Shown piece after piece: positions 13,658 to 48,034 of a DNA stretch of 64,000 nt. The stretch is from Amoebidium appalachense (Eukaryota; Ichthyosporea), in the NCBI GenBank assembly GCA_963693365.1, contig CAVNZM010000005.1, positions 10,974,001-11,038,000 of the forward strand, written 5' to 3'. The notes below the pieces were generated by a model. That model did not search any database, was not told the DNA's origin, and saw nothing but the letters and a program-made list of their open reading frames with translations. Positions within the stretch are counted from its first letter, which is position 1. Each line of letters starts with the position of its first letter. The position numbers and the translations under genes were made by a program.

Positions 13658-13952
13658 CTCATTCCCCCTGCTCCCCGCAAGGCTTCCCTTTAACTTCTAA
13701 CTTTCTCGTTTGTGTTTTGCTTGACATGATCATCGTTTGCAGATAGTAGTGTGTTTAGATGCCATTGTCTTCTATTGGCGTGTCTCCCCCTCCGCCGTCC
13801 CCTCCTCCCCTTTCCCTTTTAAACCAACACCACTTATCCCCCTCCCCCCCCCCCCCCCCCCCCCCCTTCCCCCCCCACACCACCACTCCCCTTCTAAAAA
13901 TCACTTCCTCTCCTTTACATGTCCTTTCCTCTCTGTTACTGGCCTACACACA

Positions 13953-14027
<75 letters not shown>

Positions 14028-15568
14028 CTTAGCAACTGATTCGCTACCTGCATTTTCCCCCACAGGCAGAATAGGTGTCACCCATCACCCTGTTCCTAAG
14101 TGGACTTCAAGCCACCTAATTGGCCAGCTGCGAACGGCTTGCAAACACTTCCACCTGTCGGCAGGTTATCCACGTAGGCACATGACTGCATGTATGTATA
14201 GTGTACAACACGACACACACACATACACACACACACACACACACATACACACACACACACCTTTTCACTTCCTTTCTCCCGTACCGAAGTAGAGTAAGAA
14301 GTTCATGTGAGCGAATGTATTGTGATGTGAAATTTTTTTTTTTTTGACTTCCTTTTGTGTCCTTTTGTGTTCATGATAAGTGGTGTTTTTCCTATTATTA
14401 GTCAGTCGGGAACGTTGGGTAATCAAAGCCGTGGGTGTGTGCCCCATTTCGGGTGGAGCAGGGAGCTCGCGAAAGCAGTTTCATTAGCACACGTGTAGTT
14501 AGTTGTATTTTTGTGTACAGTTTGCATGGTCACATATAGACTCCGTGACGGTGGCGGTGCTTACCGGAAACTGGAAGACAAATCCGGTTTGAGCGGGCTA
14601 GCCAGGGATATGTATAGATAGAAAATTGTATTATAGAGATTGGAAAGCCGCTGACAGAAAGCAATGCCTCTGATACCACTGGGAATCTAATGCTGCGTCA
14701 GCAGCGTGCGAATGAGCATTGCACTGCTAATGACACAAATAAATGTTAGATGGCGGTTGTGCTGGCGCAACACGCACACAAAACTTCTGGTCAAGCCCCC
14801 CCCCCCCCCCCCCCCCCCAAGGGATACGATAGGCTCGACACGTACTTTTAAAGCTTTTCGGCTTTAGTGTGTGTATGTCTTCCTTTGGCGTGTGGTACTG
14901 CGTTATACGTCATACTTGTCATCCAAGTCCCTTTCCCCCCACCTCCCCCCCCCCCCCTCTCCCCCCCCCCCCACTTGTGTTGTCCGTTGTGAATGTGTAC
15001 TTCAAAGATATATGGCGCATTCAACCCTCTTCCCCCCCCCCCCCCCCCCCCCCCCCCCCACACGGGCGACGGCCATGCGGCATACACATAATAAATGCAT
15101 ACACCAATTGGAACACAACCAGATCTTATATTAGAAACATCACTCGGTGCATATGCCCACTCAGCCGTGTGCATGCATGCAAGCATGCGGAGAAAACCTC
15201 AGCTACCGTGACCACTGCTGGCACGCGCCACTACAGTTCTGCCACATTGGCAAGCTTGTAGTATAATTAACAAATAATACCACCACCACCGCCACCACCA
15301 CTACCGTTAATTGTCTAGTCCAGGGTCCTTTTTTTCTTTTTTTTTTTTTTGGGGGGGGGGGGGGGTCTGGTTTGTTGTTTTAAGTTCGGTTATGCTGTCT
15401 GTAGTTACACACACACACGCAACCACCGCCACAGATGCACAAACCGCAAAACACGTACACGGAATTCACATGTACACACGGGCTCTGCACACCAAAAAAG
15501 CTGCGGCATAGGCGGTTTTCTGTACGGAAACGGCAGGCACATATGACACAGCGACCGGGCGGGCCTCC

Positions 15569-15605
<37 letters not shown>

Positions 15606-15991
15606 GTCAATTTAAGTGTTAATCTAATTTAAGATTGTGTTGGGCTAGGGGTTGCAGAATTAAGATTCTAGCGCTAGGGCGAAAATCCACGTAATCTTAT
15701 ATTCGGCCTACCCCTGTAACTGATTAGTGTACCCAGTTTCTTGGTTCTAGCGCTGTGGCCGGTATCAGGTTTATTAACAAAGGGTGTATTTCATCTGTAT
15801 CAAGATGTGCATCATGATCCATGCATAGAGGACACGTGTTGTGTTTCCGGATTGGCCGGAGGGAGCGGCCATAAAGTGCAATGATCCCAATTAACAACCG
15901 CCATAGTACAGCAAGGAGTTTTAGGCAGCCTGTGAACGTACACAAGCCGTCGCTGGAAACAGATACATTCAGGTTGAACCCTCCCCCCTTC

Positions 15992-16042
<51 letters not shown>

Positions 16043-17251
16043 AAGGCACACACACACATATACACCACCACCACCACCCACTACCATCAGCCCGGCATGC
16101 ATGTACCACCGCATGAGGAAGTTTTTGTTTCTCTTCTCATTTTTAGGGTAAAAAGAAGTTATCCATTTACTAAAACATACTAATGTGACGTGGAGTGAAA
16201 ATATTCATGATAGCAGCAAAAATAGTGGTAAAATACCATTACTTATCACCACTAATAATAATGCTACCAGCAGTTATTGCAAAAGAGCAACTTCAAGTAA
16301 GGGAAGTGATCATGCTAACAACGAAAAATGTACAAGCCCCCCCCCCCCCCCCCCCCCCCTCCCTCTCCCCCCCCTCCCCTCCCCCCCCCCCCCCCCCCAA
16401 CCCCCACTCCCACCCCCACCCCCATCCCACCCCCACCCCCCGCCCCGGCCGCTGCGTGGATCCCCCTCCCCGGTCGTACCCATGCACAGACGTACACACC
16501 CCACACACACACAATACGCACACACACACACACAAACAGACACAGGCAGGCAGGCAGATAGACACGCACGCACACATACACACACAAAACACACACACGC
16601 ACACGCATTTGCACTCGGGTGTGCGCACGTACGCACGCATGCATGCACACGCGCATGCACGCGCGCACGCACACAGGCATCCCAGATCTCCTCGAACATC
16701 GGCCATCATGAGTGGCGCGCACGTGTGTGCTTCAGCAAACTATCACTCGCGTGCACATTTGTGACCATTCTTGTTCTCAAACTTACTTGAAAAATGTTGC
16801 CCATTTAATCCCAGAGTTACTGGCAACGGTTTGTCCCTTGGTTCCCCCCCCCCCCCTCCCCCACACACCACCACCACCACCACCCACCCACCCACCTCCC
16901 CACCCCCCACCCCCACCCCCACAGCACGACCGAGCGTCCTCACAGTCCGAATCACGAAGAGATAAAGTGGTTGGCCAAGGCAGCCAAAATTTGTATTCAC
17001 CTTTCGAGAACTCACAGAGCCCCGCTTGACAATTTGAGCACGATCTGTCTTTTCATACAAAACACAAGCATACATGCCATACGCATACGTTCCATCTTCC
17101 AGTCCTTCGGTAAAGTACATACGATACAATATTAAATACTTCGTGCACGAATTATTCTCGCATATGTACTAAATATTGCATTTTTCTTTCTAATTTGTTT
17201 TTTTCTTATATATATATATAAAAAACGTGAATGTACAACAAACATAGGCAC
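13415..17251. other. Intergenic region, 3' of two convergent genes
   Basis: Holds the 3' flank of the SdrD-like gene and of the minus-strand glycosyltransferase. CA arrays lie at 13611-13656 and 13946-14026. Two splice-acceptor-like sites (before 13743 and before 14067) could begin the last exon of the SdrD-like gene, and AATAAA at 14738-14743 is a plausible poly(A) signal. C-runs lie at 14797, 15032-15059, 15990-16040 and 16340-16400. A T-run followed by a G-run is at 15329-15365 and a 33-base G-run near 15571-15604. Unique DNA at 14.3-14.8 and 15.6-15.9 kb has no recognisable gene. Confidence 0.55.
14738..14743 (+). terminator. Candidate poly(A) signal AATAAA
   Basis: Canonical hexamer downstream of the last recognised exon of the SdrD-like gene. 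It lies 1.3 kb beyond that exon, so assignment depends on where the final exon lies. Confidence 0.3.
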
Positions 17252-18268
17252 TCAAGCACCGCAAACAGTAGCGGGGATTTCACTGACCATAGGAATGGTT
17301 CCCTTTGCACCGTGTGCAACCTCCAAGCACGCCCTTAACAACTCCGCTCGCAGGTGCACGTTCATTCCCGTGCAGTGACACGTAAAATCGCCAACCGACC
17401 AGCGCACCTTTGGACTATCATAGGAATAATCCTGAATCTTCCCTCTGCAGGGGTCATAGTGTGTGTGGCGGTTGAATGTGTTGAGATTAAACGAGCCGCT
17501 TCGCTGGGGAAGAACCAGAAGGCTATGAACCCAGGGCTGGAAAAAGTTGCGTGCCATACCCTGCAATGCTTCTTGCTCGTGCAGACACTTTGCCTGTGGC
17601 AGCTTGCCCAGTTTTCCGTTTCCTCTCCTCCACAACTCTTCGATAAATTGACGTGCCTGCTCACCGCGCCTAACCACAATAATGCCCGTGTTTAGACCGG
17701 TAAACTCAGCTGAATCCTGTGTAACTGCAACAACCTTGTTGGTTTCTACCATGGCGTCGAACGTACGGTGAAGCATGTCAGACTGGACATCCGTAAAGAC
17801 GATGTCATCGTCCACCCACACCAGCCATCCATCCTCGCTGGTGGGATTCTGTAGGTGATCTAAAAGGAGCTTGACTTTGTGCCAGTAGGGTTGGCGTGGT
17901 GCTGCGCTATTGCCGGGCACAAACGTGTATGTAAAACCGTGTGCCTGAGCGAATACATCGTGGTTGTATTTGATTGCCTCGGACCAAGGCCTTATGTCAC
18001 CTCCTGAAATAAGGTGAACAGATCCGTGTGTAAGAGTAGCGCATGTTGTGTTGCGTGTGCGTGTTTCCTGTTTGAGTGTGATAGGGAGGGCGGTGACAGC
18101 TTGGGCAGCGGCTAGAAATGTAAACGCCCAGCGTGCGAGGCTGTGGATAGACGTGTGTGGCGTGTATGTGTGTGCGTGTGTGTGTGCGTTCAAGACAAAC
18201 GGGGAACATTTGGAATCCATCGTGGTAGAGGTGAAACTGTGCTTGGCGGACAATGCGGTTGCTTTCAT
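17252..18268 (-). CDS. GMA12/MNN10-type glycosyltransferase (GT34-like), single exon
   Basis: Predicted Golgi type II membrane glycosyltransferase, likely moving a hexose from a nucleotide sugar. From the first in-frame ATG (18268) it is about 338 residues. A membrane anchor spans about residues 45-63 (WAFTFLAAAQAVTA). The catalytic region follows, with HLISGGDIRPW at about 85-95, YWHKVKLLLDHL at 128-139, the metal-binding acidic triad in WLVWVDDDIVF (D153-D155), LNTGIIVVRR, HEQEALQGMARNFF and a C-terminal Cys/His segment. These are hallmarks of the family. A second ATG at 18220 would give a shorter cytoplasmic tail without the first 16 residues. The His/Thr-rich stretch before the anchor (HTHAHTYTPHT) is encoded by a GT-type repeat. 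It is intronless, unlike its neighbours. The acceptor sugar cannot be inferred. Confidence 0.85.
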   Translation of the reverse strand: MKATALSAKHSFTSTTMDSKCSPFVLNAHTHAHTYTPHTSIHSLARWAFTFLAAAQAVTALPITLKQETRTRNTTCATLTHGSVHLISGGDIRPWSEAIKYNHDVFAQAHGFTYTFVPGNSAAPRQPYWHKVKLLLDHLQNPTSEDGWLVWVDDDIVFTDVQSDMLHRTFDAMVETNKVVAVTQDSAEFTGLNTGIIVVRRGEQARQFIEELWRRGNGKLGKLPQAKCLHEQEALQGMARNFFQPWVHSLLVLPQRSGSFNLNTFNRHTHYDPCRGKIQDYSYDSPKVRWSVGDFTCHCTGMNVHLRAELLRACLEVAHGAKGTIPMVSEIPATVCGA

Positions 18269-20838
18269 ATGGCGGGCTGCCTGGAAGCCAATCCAAGATC
18301 TTATCACTTTGCTTATTTATGGATAGACTGCAATCATGATATTTAGCCAATAGATTGAATCCTTTTGGCTTGCATTTGAATGCCAAATTGCAATCATTTG
18401 ATTGATCCCAAAAGAACAACCCCATAAATCACTAAATTGAAAATCCATTGCTAACTCATACGTAGACCCATCCTCAACAGCATATATATGTAGCTATCAT
18501 GTTATGTTTTGAATAAAAAAAGGATGCCAATAAACAATACTATGAGGTCAAAGAATTGAGTGATTCTCAGTTTCTCACTTCTGGAATGCTCCGAGCGGCA
18601 CACCCAAGAAAAGCACAATCGTGCCAGGCCACAATGTTATTGGCTGATATGATATTGAGGCATCTTGCAATTGCCAGCCTAACTTCAACCGAAGAGCCAA
18701 TAGGTGTCGAGAAGTTATCCCAAGACCAATCAGATCGAACTACTGGATCACACGCACAGGGTTCGATTTCTGTTTTTGGAACTTTGGGGTAGGGTCCAAA
18801 TTGTTTGGGATTTGCCAAAAAAACTTTGGGAAAACCTTTGGGGAGGCCTGGCCCGGGCGCGCAAACAAACGGTCATGATCACGGCCCCCCTTCCCACCCA
18901 AGTCCATACGCCGGAAGTCCCCGCGCACCTGATTGGACAAAACACGATCCGATGACGTAAAATCAGGGGAGAACGATTCGATCCCCAAGCGACATAAAGG
19001 GGCCGTCAGGCCCCTTTAGCGGGGGGTTGGGGGGGCGGCAGCCCCCCCATTTAGGGCCCAGACACACATAGGGTTATGGTTATTGGGTTTATGTTTTTTA
19101 TTTTTGTAAATTATTATCAATTATTGTATTTTTTTAGCCGGTTATCATCCGATCTCCCTATACCTAGGGCTTCCTTCGTATAGACCTACCTCCCCCCTTC
19201 CCTGTACTCCCCTACCCCCTCTAGATCTTCGAGGCCGTGTCGACCCACTGTGATGCCCACTTACGGCCCGCAAACTCCCCCCTCCTCATTCCGGCCTCCC
19301 CCTTCAACAACGTCCCCCCCCCCCCCCCCGTCCCCCCCCCCCCCCCCTAGTAGGCCTCCCTCCCCCCCCCCCCGGCCCCCGGCCCCCCCGCCCCCCCCCC
19401 CCTCCCCCCCGCCGGAGGGCCCGGGCCCCGGGCGCGCCGGGCCCGCCCCCCCTCGGGCCTTGCTGGCCATGGGCACCCAATATTCACCCACGTGCACAGT
19501 CCACTTTACTCACTCGAATCCCCCTCCTCCCCCCTCCCCTCCCCCCCCCCCTCTCTCCCCCCACCCTCCCCCCCCTCCCCCCCCCCCCCCCCCCCCCCCA
19601 ATCACCGGAGGTTCTTTGGGAATCCGGAAAAAAAGTTTGGGAAATTCCCAAACGTTTTTGGGAATCTCGATTCCTGCACACGCATTTCGTAATCCAGGCC
19701 CGGGCCGCCGCCCGCTGATTCAATACTCATGAGCTTTCACTCACACGATACCTATATGTCCAGACTCAAATAAGTTGATGCAAAAGAGAATTTCAAATCC
19801 CATAAATCTATAACAATGGCAAAATTCTTTAATAGATCTGAACAGCGTTGGCCAGCCTTGTTGACGTATTATGTACTGTAATCAGGGATATCGATTCAAG
19901 TTTGACTCATGCGCTCAGCCAGTCAGCTGCGGCAGTACAGTCGCATGACTTCTTCCACCAGTGACCACCCTACAATCCAATCACTTTTGCTAAAGAGTCC
20001 ATTTCCACATTGTTTCGCGAAACCCCCCCCGGGCGGGCACCGCAGTCACCGGCCCGCGGAGTTGAAGTTCTGTTGAACCCGTTCATCCAACATGTATACA
20101 AAAAAAAACATAACAAATTTAGGTTTTGCATCTGACAATATATGCGGCGCCTGTGGATATATGGCCAAAACTTAAGAGTGCCGCGTGTCTTTTTCCAACA
20201 CGATCTATGGTGAGCGAATTCCTCCCTTCGTGAACTGGCTGGCACTGCCTGACCCACTGGCAAAGCTCGAGTCAGCATGAGGCCCTGAAATTGTTTACCT
20301 TGCCATATATGGTCTAACAAAGTGGCTTTTGATTTGCTGGAACGCTTTCCTACACGGGCTCCGTGCACTCCACCGTTACTGCCCAGTCGGGGTGACACGA
20401 GAGCACGAGCCGAGTATTCTTGTACATGCCCTTGAACACGATCCGATTGTTTCTGGATAGAATGGATAAACGGCAGTGTCATACTTACAGCTTACGCAGG
20501 CCTTTGCCAACGTTCACTGCATGGGCATTTTCATGATGCCACGTTCGCCCTTCTTTTTCAAATGCCAAGGGGACACCCTGTGCACTCGACAAACACATGA
20601 AACAAAGGGCCATCAGGCGCAGACTCAGCGTGAACATGTTGCACAAAAACGCGTGTCAGCCTGTCAGTAAACAGAAGCTTGCATCTGCTTGCTTTTTGAC
20701 ATTCGCTGCGAATTTGGAGGCCTGTGTCTTTCTTTTGCCACAAGTTTCTTTACTAAATTTCGCCTTGTCCGTCCGCCTTTTCCACACACACAAAAAAAAA
20801 CTTTGAATAATAAGCTCGTGAGAGAAAAACTCGACGCC
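18269..20838. other. Intergenic region between divergent glycosyltransferase and aquaporin genes
   Basis: Unique AT-rich DNA at 18.3-18.7 kb is followed by a G/C-rich section with two adjacent hairpins (18996-19048), C-rich DNA at 19.2-19.6 kb, and more unique sequence to 20.8 kb. The minus-strand frame 19970-20482 has no recognisable motif. Two blocks near 18770-18860 and 19610-19720 share scattered TTTGGGA-type words and a GGCCCGGGC motif. Confidence 0.5.
18996..19048. other. Two adjacent perfect GC-rich hairpins
   Basis: Hairpin 1: AAAGGGGCC (18996-19004), loop GTCA, GGCCCCTTT (19009-19017). Hairpin 2: GGGGGGGC (19029-19036), loop GGCA, GCCCCCCC (19041-19048). Both have perfect stems and 4-nt loops and are separated by 11 bases. 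Confidence 0.8.
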
Positions 20839-23956
<3,118 letters not shown>

Positions 23957-24556
23957 AATGTGGGAGGATGGTATGATGTTTACGAGGGTTGAGTGGAATG
24001 AGGTTATGGTGGAGTTATGGCCATAATGGAGTGATATTGAGGGGGATGTGGAGTGAATAGGGCGAGTGCATTGGGGATGGAGAAAGGATTATACGGGCAA
24101 TTTGGTATATCATATGGCAATGTAGGGGAGGAAGTGTATTTGGGTTTACCGAAAACTTATTTCCGAGGGTTTCGTAGAAGTTCTATTTATGTGTTGTATA
24201 GCTATAGGAGGCCTTGATTTGAATTGTGTCCTTGCCTGACCTACTGTATCTCATTAAATTTAAAAACCTCGACTTTGATGGGTGTTCACCGTTTTTTCCG
24301 ATGTTGTTTGGGTGGCCATGGGTGCCGGTTCCATAAAAGGAGCTCAATCACAGATCTGCACAACGTGATCCCTGTTAGGCAGCACAGTTTGACATTCCGG
24401 GACAAACTGTTTGCACATGCATGCACCATATATACCATGTAAACACGTGTTTTGTGCCCGTGCATGTGCACATCCATGGAGCATGCGGTGTGGATAGACA
24501 CACAAGTACATCAGTAGCCGTACATTCCGATGACGTAGCACGGTTTGGTCTCATAG

Positions 24557-24594
<38 letters not shown>

Positions 24595-24999
24595 GCCCCA
24601 GCTCGGCCCCAATTTTTCCTTTCGTTCCTGAAGTATGACTGCAAAGCAACTTCATTGCCCCATTATATTAGCCGGACTACGTACGCTCAGCCTGAGGGAA
24701 TTCCCAAATCAACCTCAGGGAAGGTGTGTGCGCATGCATGCGTGCAGGCTGGCACAAGCTTTCCCGACATGCATATGCATATGGCCGGAGCGTGGCAGTG
24801 CAGGTGTACATTAACGTGTTTGTGTCTGAAATGTGAAGTAGTGTTGATCGCGACTTTGCAATTGATGGTGGTGATGGTGTGTAGATAAATGCAACGTGAT
24901 TCACAAGTACCTACTTATATTTCTTTGTGGTTTTGTCTGCGTGTCCATGGGTGCGCATGTGTGCTACCGATGGTACATATTGGTGATAGTAATAGTGGT

Positions 25000-25098
<99 letters not shown>

Positions 25099-25799
25099 AG
25101 GATCGGATGGAAGGAAAACCTGACAACACCAGTACGTATGCAGCCGAGGTCCAAGTTGAACGTAGTGTTTTGTGTAAGAGGGTTTCTGAATTAGTACAGT
25201 GCTGCATTACACGTGCATATATCTGGAGCGAAACCATATTCGCCATATTGAGCTGCTAGACCTTAGCGTGCAAAGAGCGGCTAAGGCCTGATAATCACAC
25301 AGGCTCTCATGGTTACATAGGACACATGTAGCTTGGCTTTATTGATATACGGCCACAGGATATACAGACGGGCGCGTTCAAATTTCGCCACAGCCTCAAA
25401 GGATCCCCATGTAAGAAAAATAAAAACCAATACCAGTCTCGGTGTTGACTCGAGGGCATACAATGGGTTCAATCTAGCCTGCCCAACCGTAATAATGTAA
25501 TTATAGCAGTTAAATTGCTCAATGATGCTTTCATGCCAATTATTCCCTTCCCCAATCACTCAGGCAGCTGGCAACGGTGCCGCCCTAACCTATTCTCTTC
25601 ACACCGAAAAAGGTATTCCACCACATAGCCCCTACGACACCTTAATACAATATCAATCATAAAATCTGCTGAAAGACAAGAGGAGGAAAAACAATGAAAT
25701 AACAACAAGTAGTGCTAGGAAAAGAGGGATTGACATAAGAGCAAAGCCTTCATGTCTCCAGAAAACATGGCAGCAAAGCCTGAAGGAGGAAACGAGGGG
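23957..25799. other. Intergenic region between convergent aquaporin and DDX23
   Basis: Mostly unique DNA; nothing coding was recognised. It holds a C-run at 24560-24592 and a (GT)n tract at 25003-25064 running into a G-run. On the minus strand AATAAA (TTTATT at 25338-25343) is a candidate poly(A) signal for DDX23, 460 bases past its stop. Confidence 0.6.
25338..25343 (-). terminator. Candidate poly(A) signal for DDX23
   Basis: AATAAA on the minus strand, downstream of the DDX23 stop codon at 25800. It is a hexamer match only. Confidence 0.35.
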
Positions 25800-45672
<19,873 letters not shown>

Positions 45673-46623
45673 CTTCGATCGTTGGCGCACTAAACACACG
45701 CCTCTCTTCAGTTCGCTTTTGGTCAGACGCCGTCTCAGGAGAACGGATAGACCTGCACGGATAGGGGTGCTGCACCCCTCCTTCTAAACCCACCGGAATG
45801 AATGAAATAAACGAGGTATCGCATGGATTTGTATATTTACTCGATTTCTTCATGTCGCTAGGGCCATCATCGAGGAGCTCCGTTCAACCCCCCCTCCCCC
45901 CCCCCCCCCCCCCCCTCTTTTTTTAGCCGAACCTTTCCCCCTCCCCCCCCCCCCCCCCCGTGTTGTAAAGGGTCCTGCCACTCCCTCCCCCCCGCCTCCT
46001 CCCTTCTCCTCCATCTCTCTCCCCACCCTCGCCCTCTCTCACGCCTCACATCCCCCTCGACTCGAACTCCCTTTTCTCTTCGAATTACTCCGAGGCTCCA
46101 CCCGGCCCAGCTCGAGCTCCCTTCTCCCAACCCTTCCCCCCCCCCCCCACCTCCCCTCCCTTTCGTTCTCTCAACGCCTGTGACACACCAACCTCACTGC
46201 TTTTATTTCTCGGTAAGGTCGAAGTCGCAAGGCGATGCCGTAGAACTACGATGGTGCAGCCAAAGGTTGTGGGGGTTGTGTCGGTCACCAGGACCAGCCT
46301 TCATTGCTAAGTAACTGAACTTATAGTCAGGTGGTGAAACCATTTAATTTACACATAGGACAGCAGCATCAACTGAACTTGGGAGGGTCAACCCGTCTTG
46401 ATCAAAGACGAGCAGGGTTGCTTATGCAAGCAAGGTGAGCAAAACGGTCATGCATGTGTTCAGTTATTAGCATACCGTACAGATCTCTTTTTGATGTACC
46501 TGTAGTTCCGGTTATGTGCAAAGTTAGTGTGACTTCGGAAATTCGCCTCGTCTCTGAAACTCGTCACCACAGCTGTACCTATGCTACAAGCACAAATTAC
46601 CTTTCCCGAGCTCTTTCATCTAC
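45673..46623. other. DDX23 upstream region
   Basis: 950 bp between the DDX23 start and the stop of the SH3-like gene, both on the minus strand. It holds C-runs at 45894-45914 and 45945-45959, the 89-bp repeat at 46360-46448, and TTTATT at 46202-46207 (AATAAA on the minus strand), a possible poly(A) signal for the SH3-like gene. No TATA box was seen upstream of DDX23. Confidence 0.55.
46360..46448 (+). repeat. 89-bp repeat, second copy
   Basis: Differs from 41800-41888 at one base. The surrounding DNA is unrelated on both sides, so the unit boundaries are sharp. The same TTGCTT-ATGC-AAGCAA hairpin is at 46418-46433. Confidence 0.9.
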
Positions 46624-46866
46624 TTATTCCACCGGGCCATGCACCACAGTAAACCCTTTCTGCTTAATGGGTAGCCAGAAACCATTCTCACACTTCACCC
46701 AGTCGGGGTACTCGGGTGGTATGTAGCATTTGATCTTTGTGCCGTTTCTTGGCCAGTTCGAATCACTGCTCGTCTTGCTCATGTTTGGTTCTGTGCGCCA
46801 AAACATCCCCGAGCAGCCCTCGGCACTGGCATCAACCATAAAAGTGGAGTATTTAGGCGTGGCCAT
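46624..46866 (-). CDS. Small SH3-like domain protein, single exon
   Basis: 80 residues from ATG (46866) to TAA. The sequence is balanced and not repeat-derived. It has the layout of a single SH3b-type fold: a start like GMFWRTEPNMS, a polar SDSNWPRNGTKI turn, and a second half with DWVKCENGFWLPI and a hydrophobic end GFTVVHGPVE. The W-P-x-N-G and E-N-G-F-W-L-P pattern recalls SH3-like modules found in many protist proteins; this is recognition by pattern, not a proven homology. There is no signal peptide or membrane segment. It is divergent from CHFR, and a TATATA on the minus strand near 47049-47056 could serve its promoter. The alternative is a chance frame, which the absence of repeat content argues against. 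Confidence 0.6.
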   Translation of the reverse strand: MATPKYSTFMVDASAEGCSGMFWRTEPNMSKTSSDSNWPRNGTKIKCYIPPEYPDWVKCENGFWLPIKQKGFTVVHGPVE

Positions 46867-48034
46867 CTTGGTGGTTGCAAAGCGAAGACAGAGCTATGGA
46901 TTCTGCAGGGGGAAAAAGAGTTGTGTTAAACATTCTCGGTGGCACCCATGATGGATGGTTTCGTATACGTGTAAGCCAAAAGAGAAGCGTATTACTTTAC
47001 TGGGCCACAGAAGTTGGAAGTAGTAAGAGGAAAGGGGGATAATGTGTATATATTATGTTTTTACTGAACGCTTGTAACAAATTGTGCGTGTCAATGGTGG
47101 AAGAACGTACGAATGAAGTGAGAACTGAAGCCCCGAAGTAGGGCAGCCACATGTGATAGATGCTCATGTTGAGTACGGGTGCAAAGGAAACGAGATTAGG
47201 AGAAAGTATAGAGGTAAACAGACTGTGCTGGTGGGGTGATGGCGGTGTGTTTTTTTTGGGTGGGGGGGGAGGAGGAAAGGAGGAGAGGGGGAGGGGGGAG
47301 GGTGGGAGGGGGGAGGAGGAGAGGGGGGAGGGGGGGGGGGGGGGGGGGGAGGAGTGGGGGGAGGGGGAGGGGGGGCAGACTGACAGTCATCGAGAGTCAG
47401 AAAGGGAGAAAGGAAGTAGGCGTGTGTCTGTAAATTTTAAGTTCGAAAATTTTCAGTCAAATCATACCTGGCGGGGTTTAAAACTCTGAACTAGACCCGA
47501 AGATAGGACCACGCGTCAGGCCAAACCTGCAGCCTGCTTCAGTTCAGAGAAGTAAACTCGAAAAAAAAATACACCAAAAAAGAATCACGAAAAGGAGAAG
47601 TTGAAGTGTGGAAAAAGACGAACTAGATGAGCGCTGGTTATATACCTGCCTAGACCTTGGGTGAGCCTTGCTTGATTGGTTCGCTCTACAGCAGATAAGC
47701 TTTAAATGGCGTTTCTGTTACCCAACCAACCGGCCGTTCTGATGCATCTTGCGGGTATATAAGCAGGTGGTCCAAGTTCCAAAATTGTCGCCTTCACGAA
47801 GCTTGCACTTGAACGTTTATACTTCGGAGCCGAAGTTGTTGAGACACACGTGACCGGTCGTGTGTTTAGCTGTATGAAGTTAGTAAAGTGATATTCATGT
47901 GTTGCTACAGTAGCGCTGTTACTTTCTACAGAAACTGGCACACAAATAGAGTGGTGTGCTCGTGTAATAAGCCATCCAAAGCCCATCCCTCGGTTTTCTT
48001 TTGACAACACTTTAGGGGTTGCTTGTCCCGAAGA
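46867..48034. promoter_or_regulatory. Bidirectional region between the SH3-like gene and CHFR
   Basis: About 1.17 kb between divergent start codons. On the CHFR side, an inverted CCAAT (ATTGG 47675-47679) lies 80 bp ahead of a TATA box, TATATAAG (47756-47763), predicting transcription starting near 47790 and a 5' leader of about 245 nt. A G-rich stretch at 47258-47376 sits between the two promoters. Confidence 0.55.
47756..47763 (+). promoter_or_regulatory. TATA box of CHFR
   Basis: TATATAAG within GGGTATATAAGCAGG, 272 bp ahead of the CHFR ATG, with an inverted CCAAT 80 bp upstream. Orientation and spacing fit a plus-strand promoter. Confidence 0.5.

Noticed and set aside
13743-14039. Final exon of the SdrD-like gene
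   Set aside because: An acceptor and open phase exist, but the translation soon becomes poly-Pro and HTHT from simple repeats, so it is mentioned only as a possibility.
19970-20482. 170-codon minus-strand frame
   Set aside because: No recognisable domain, signal, or splice context; composition looks like random translation of intergenic DNA.
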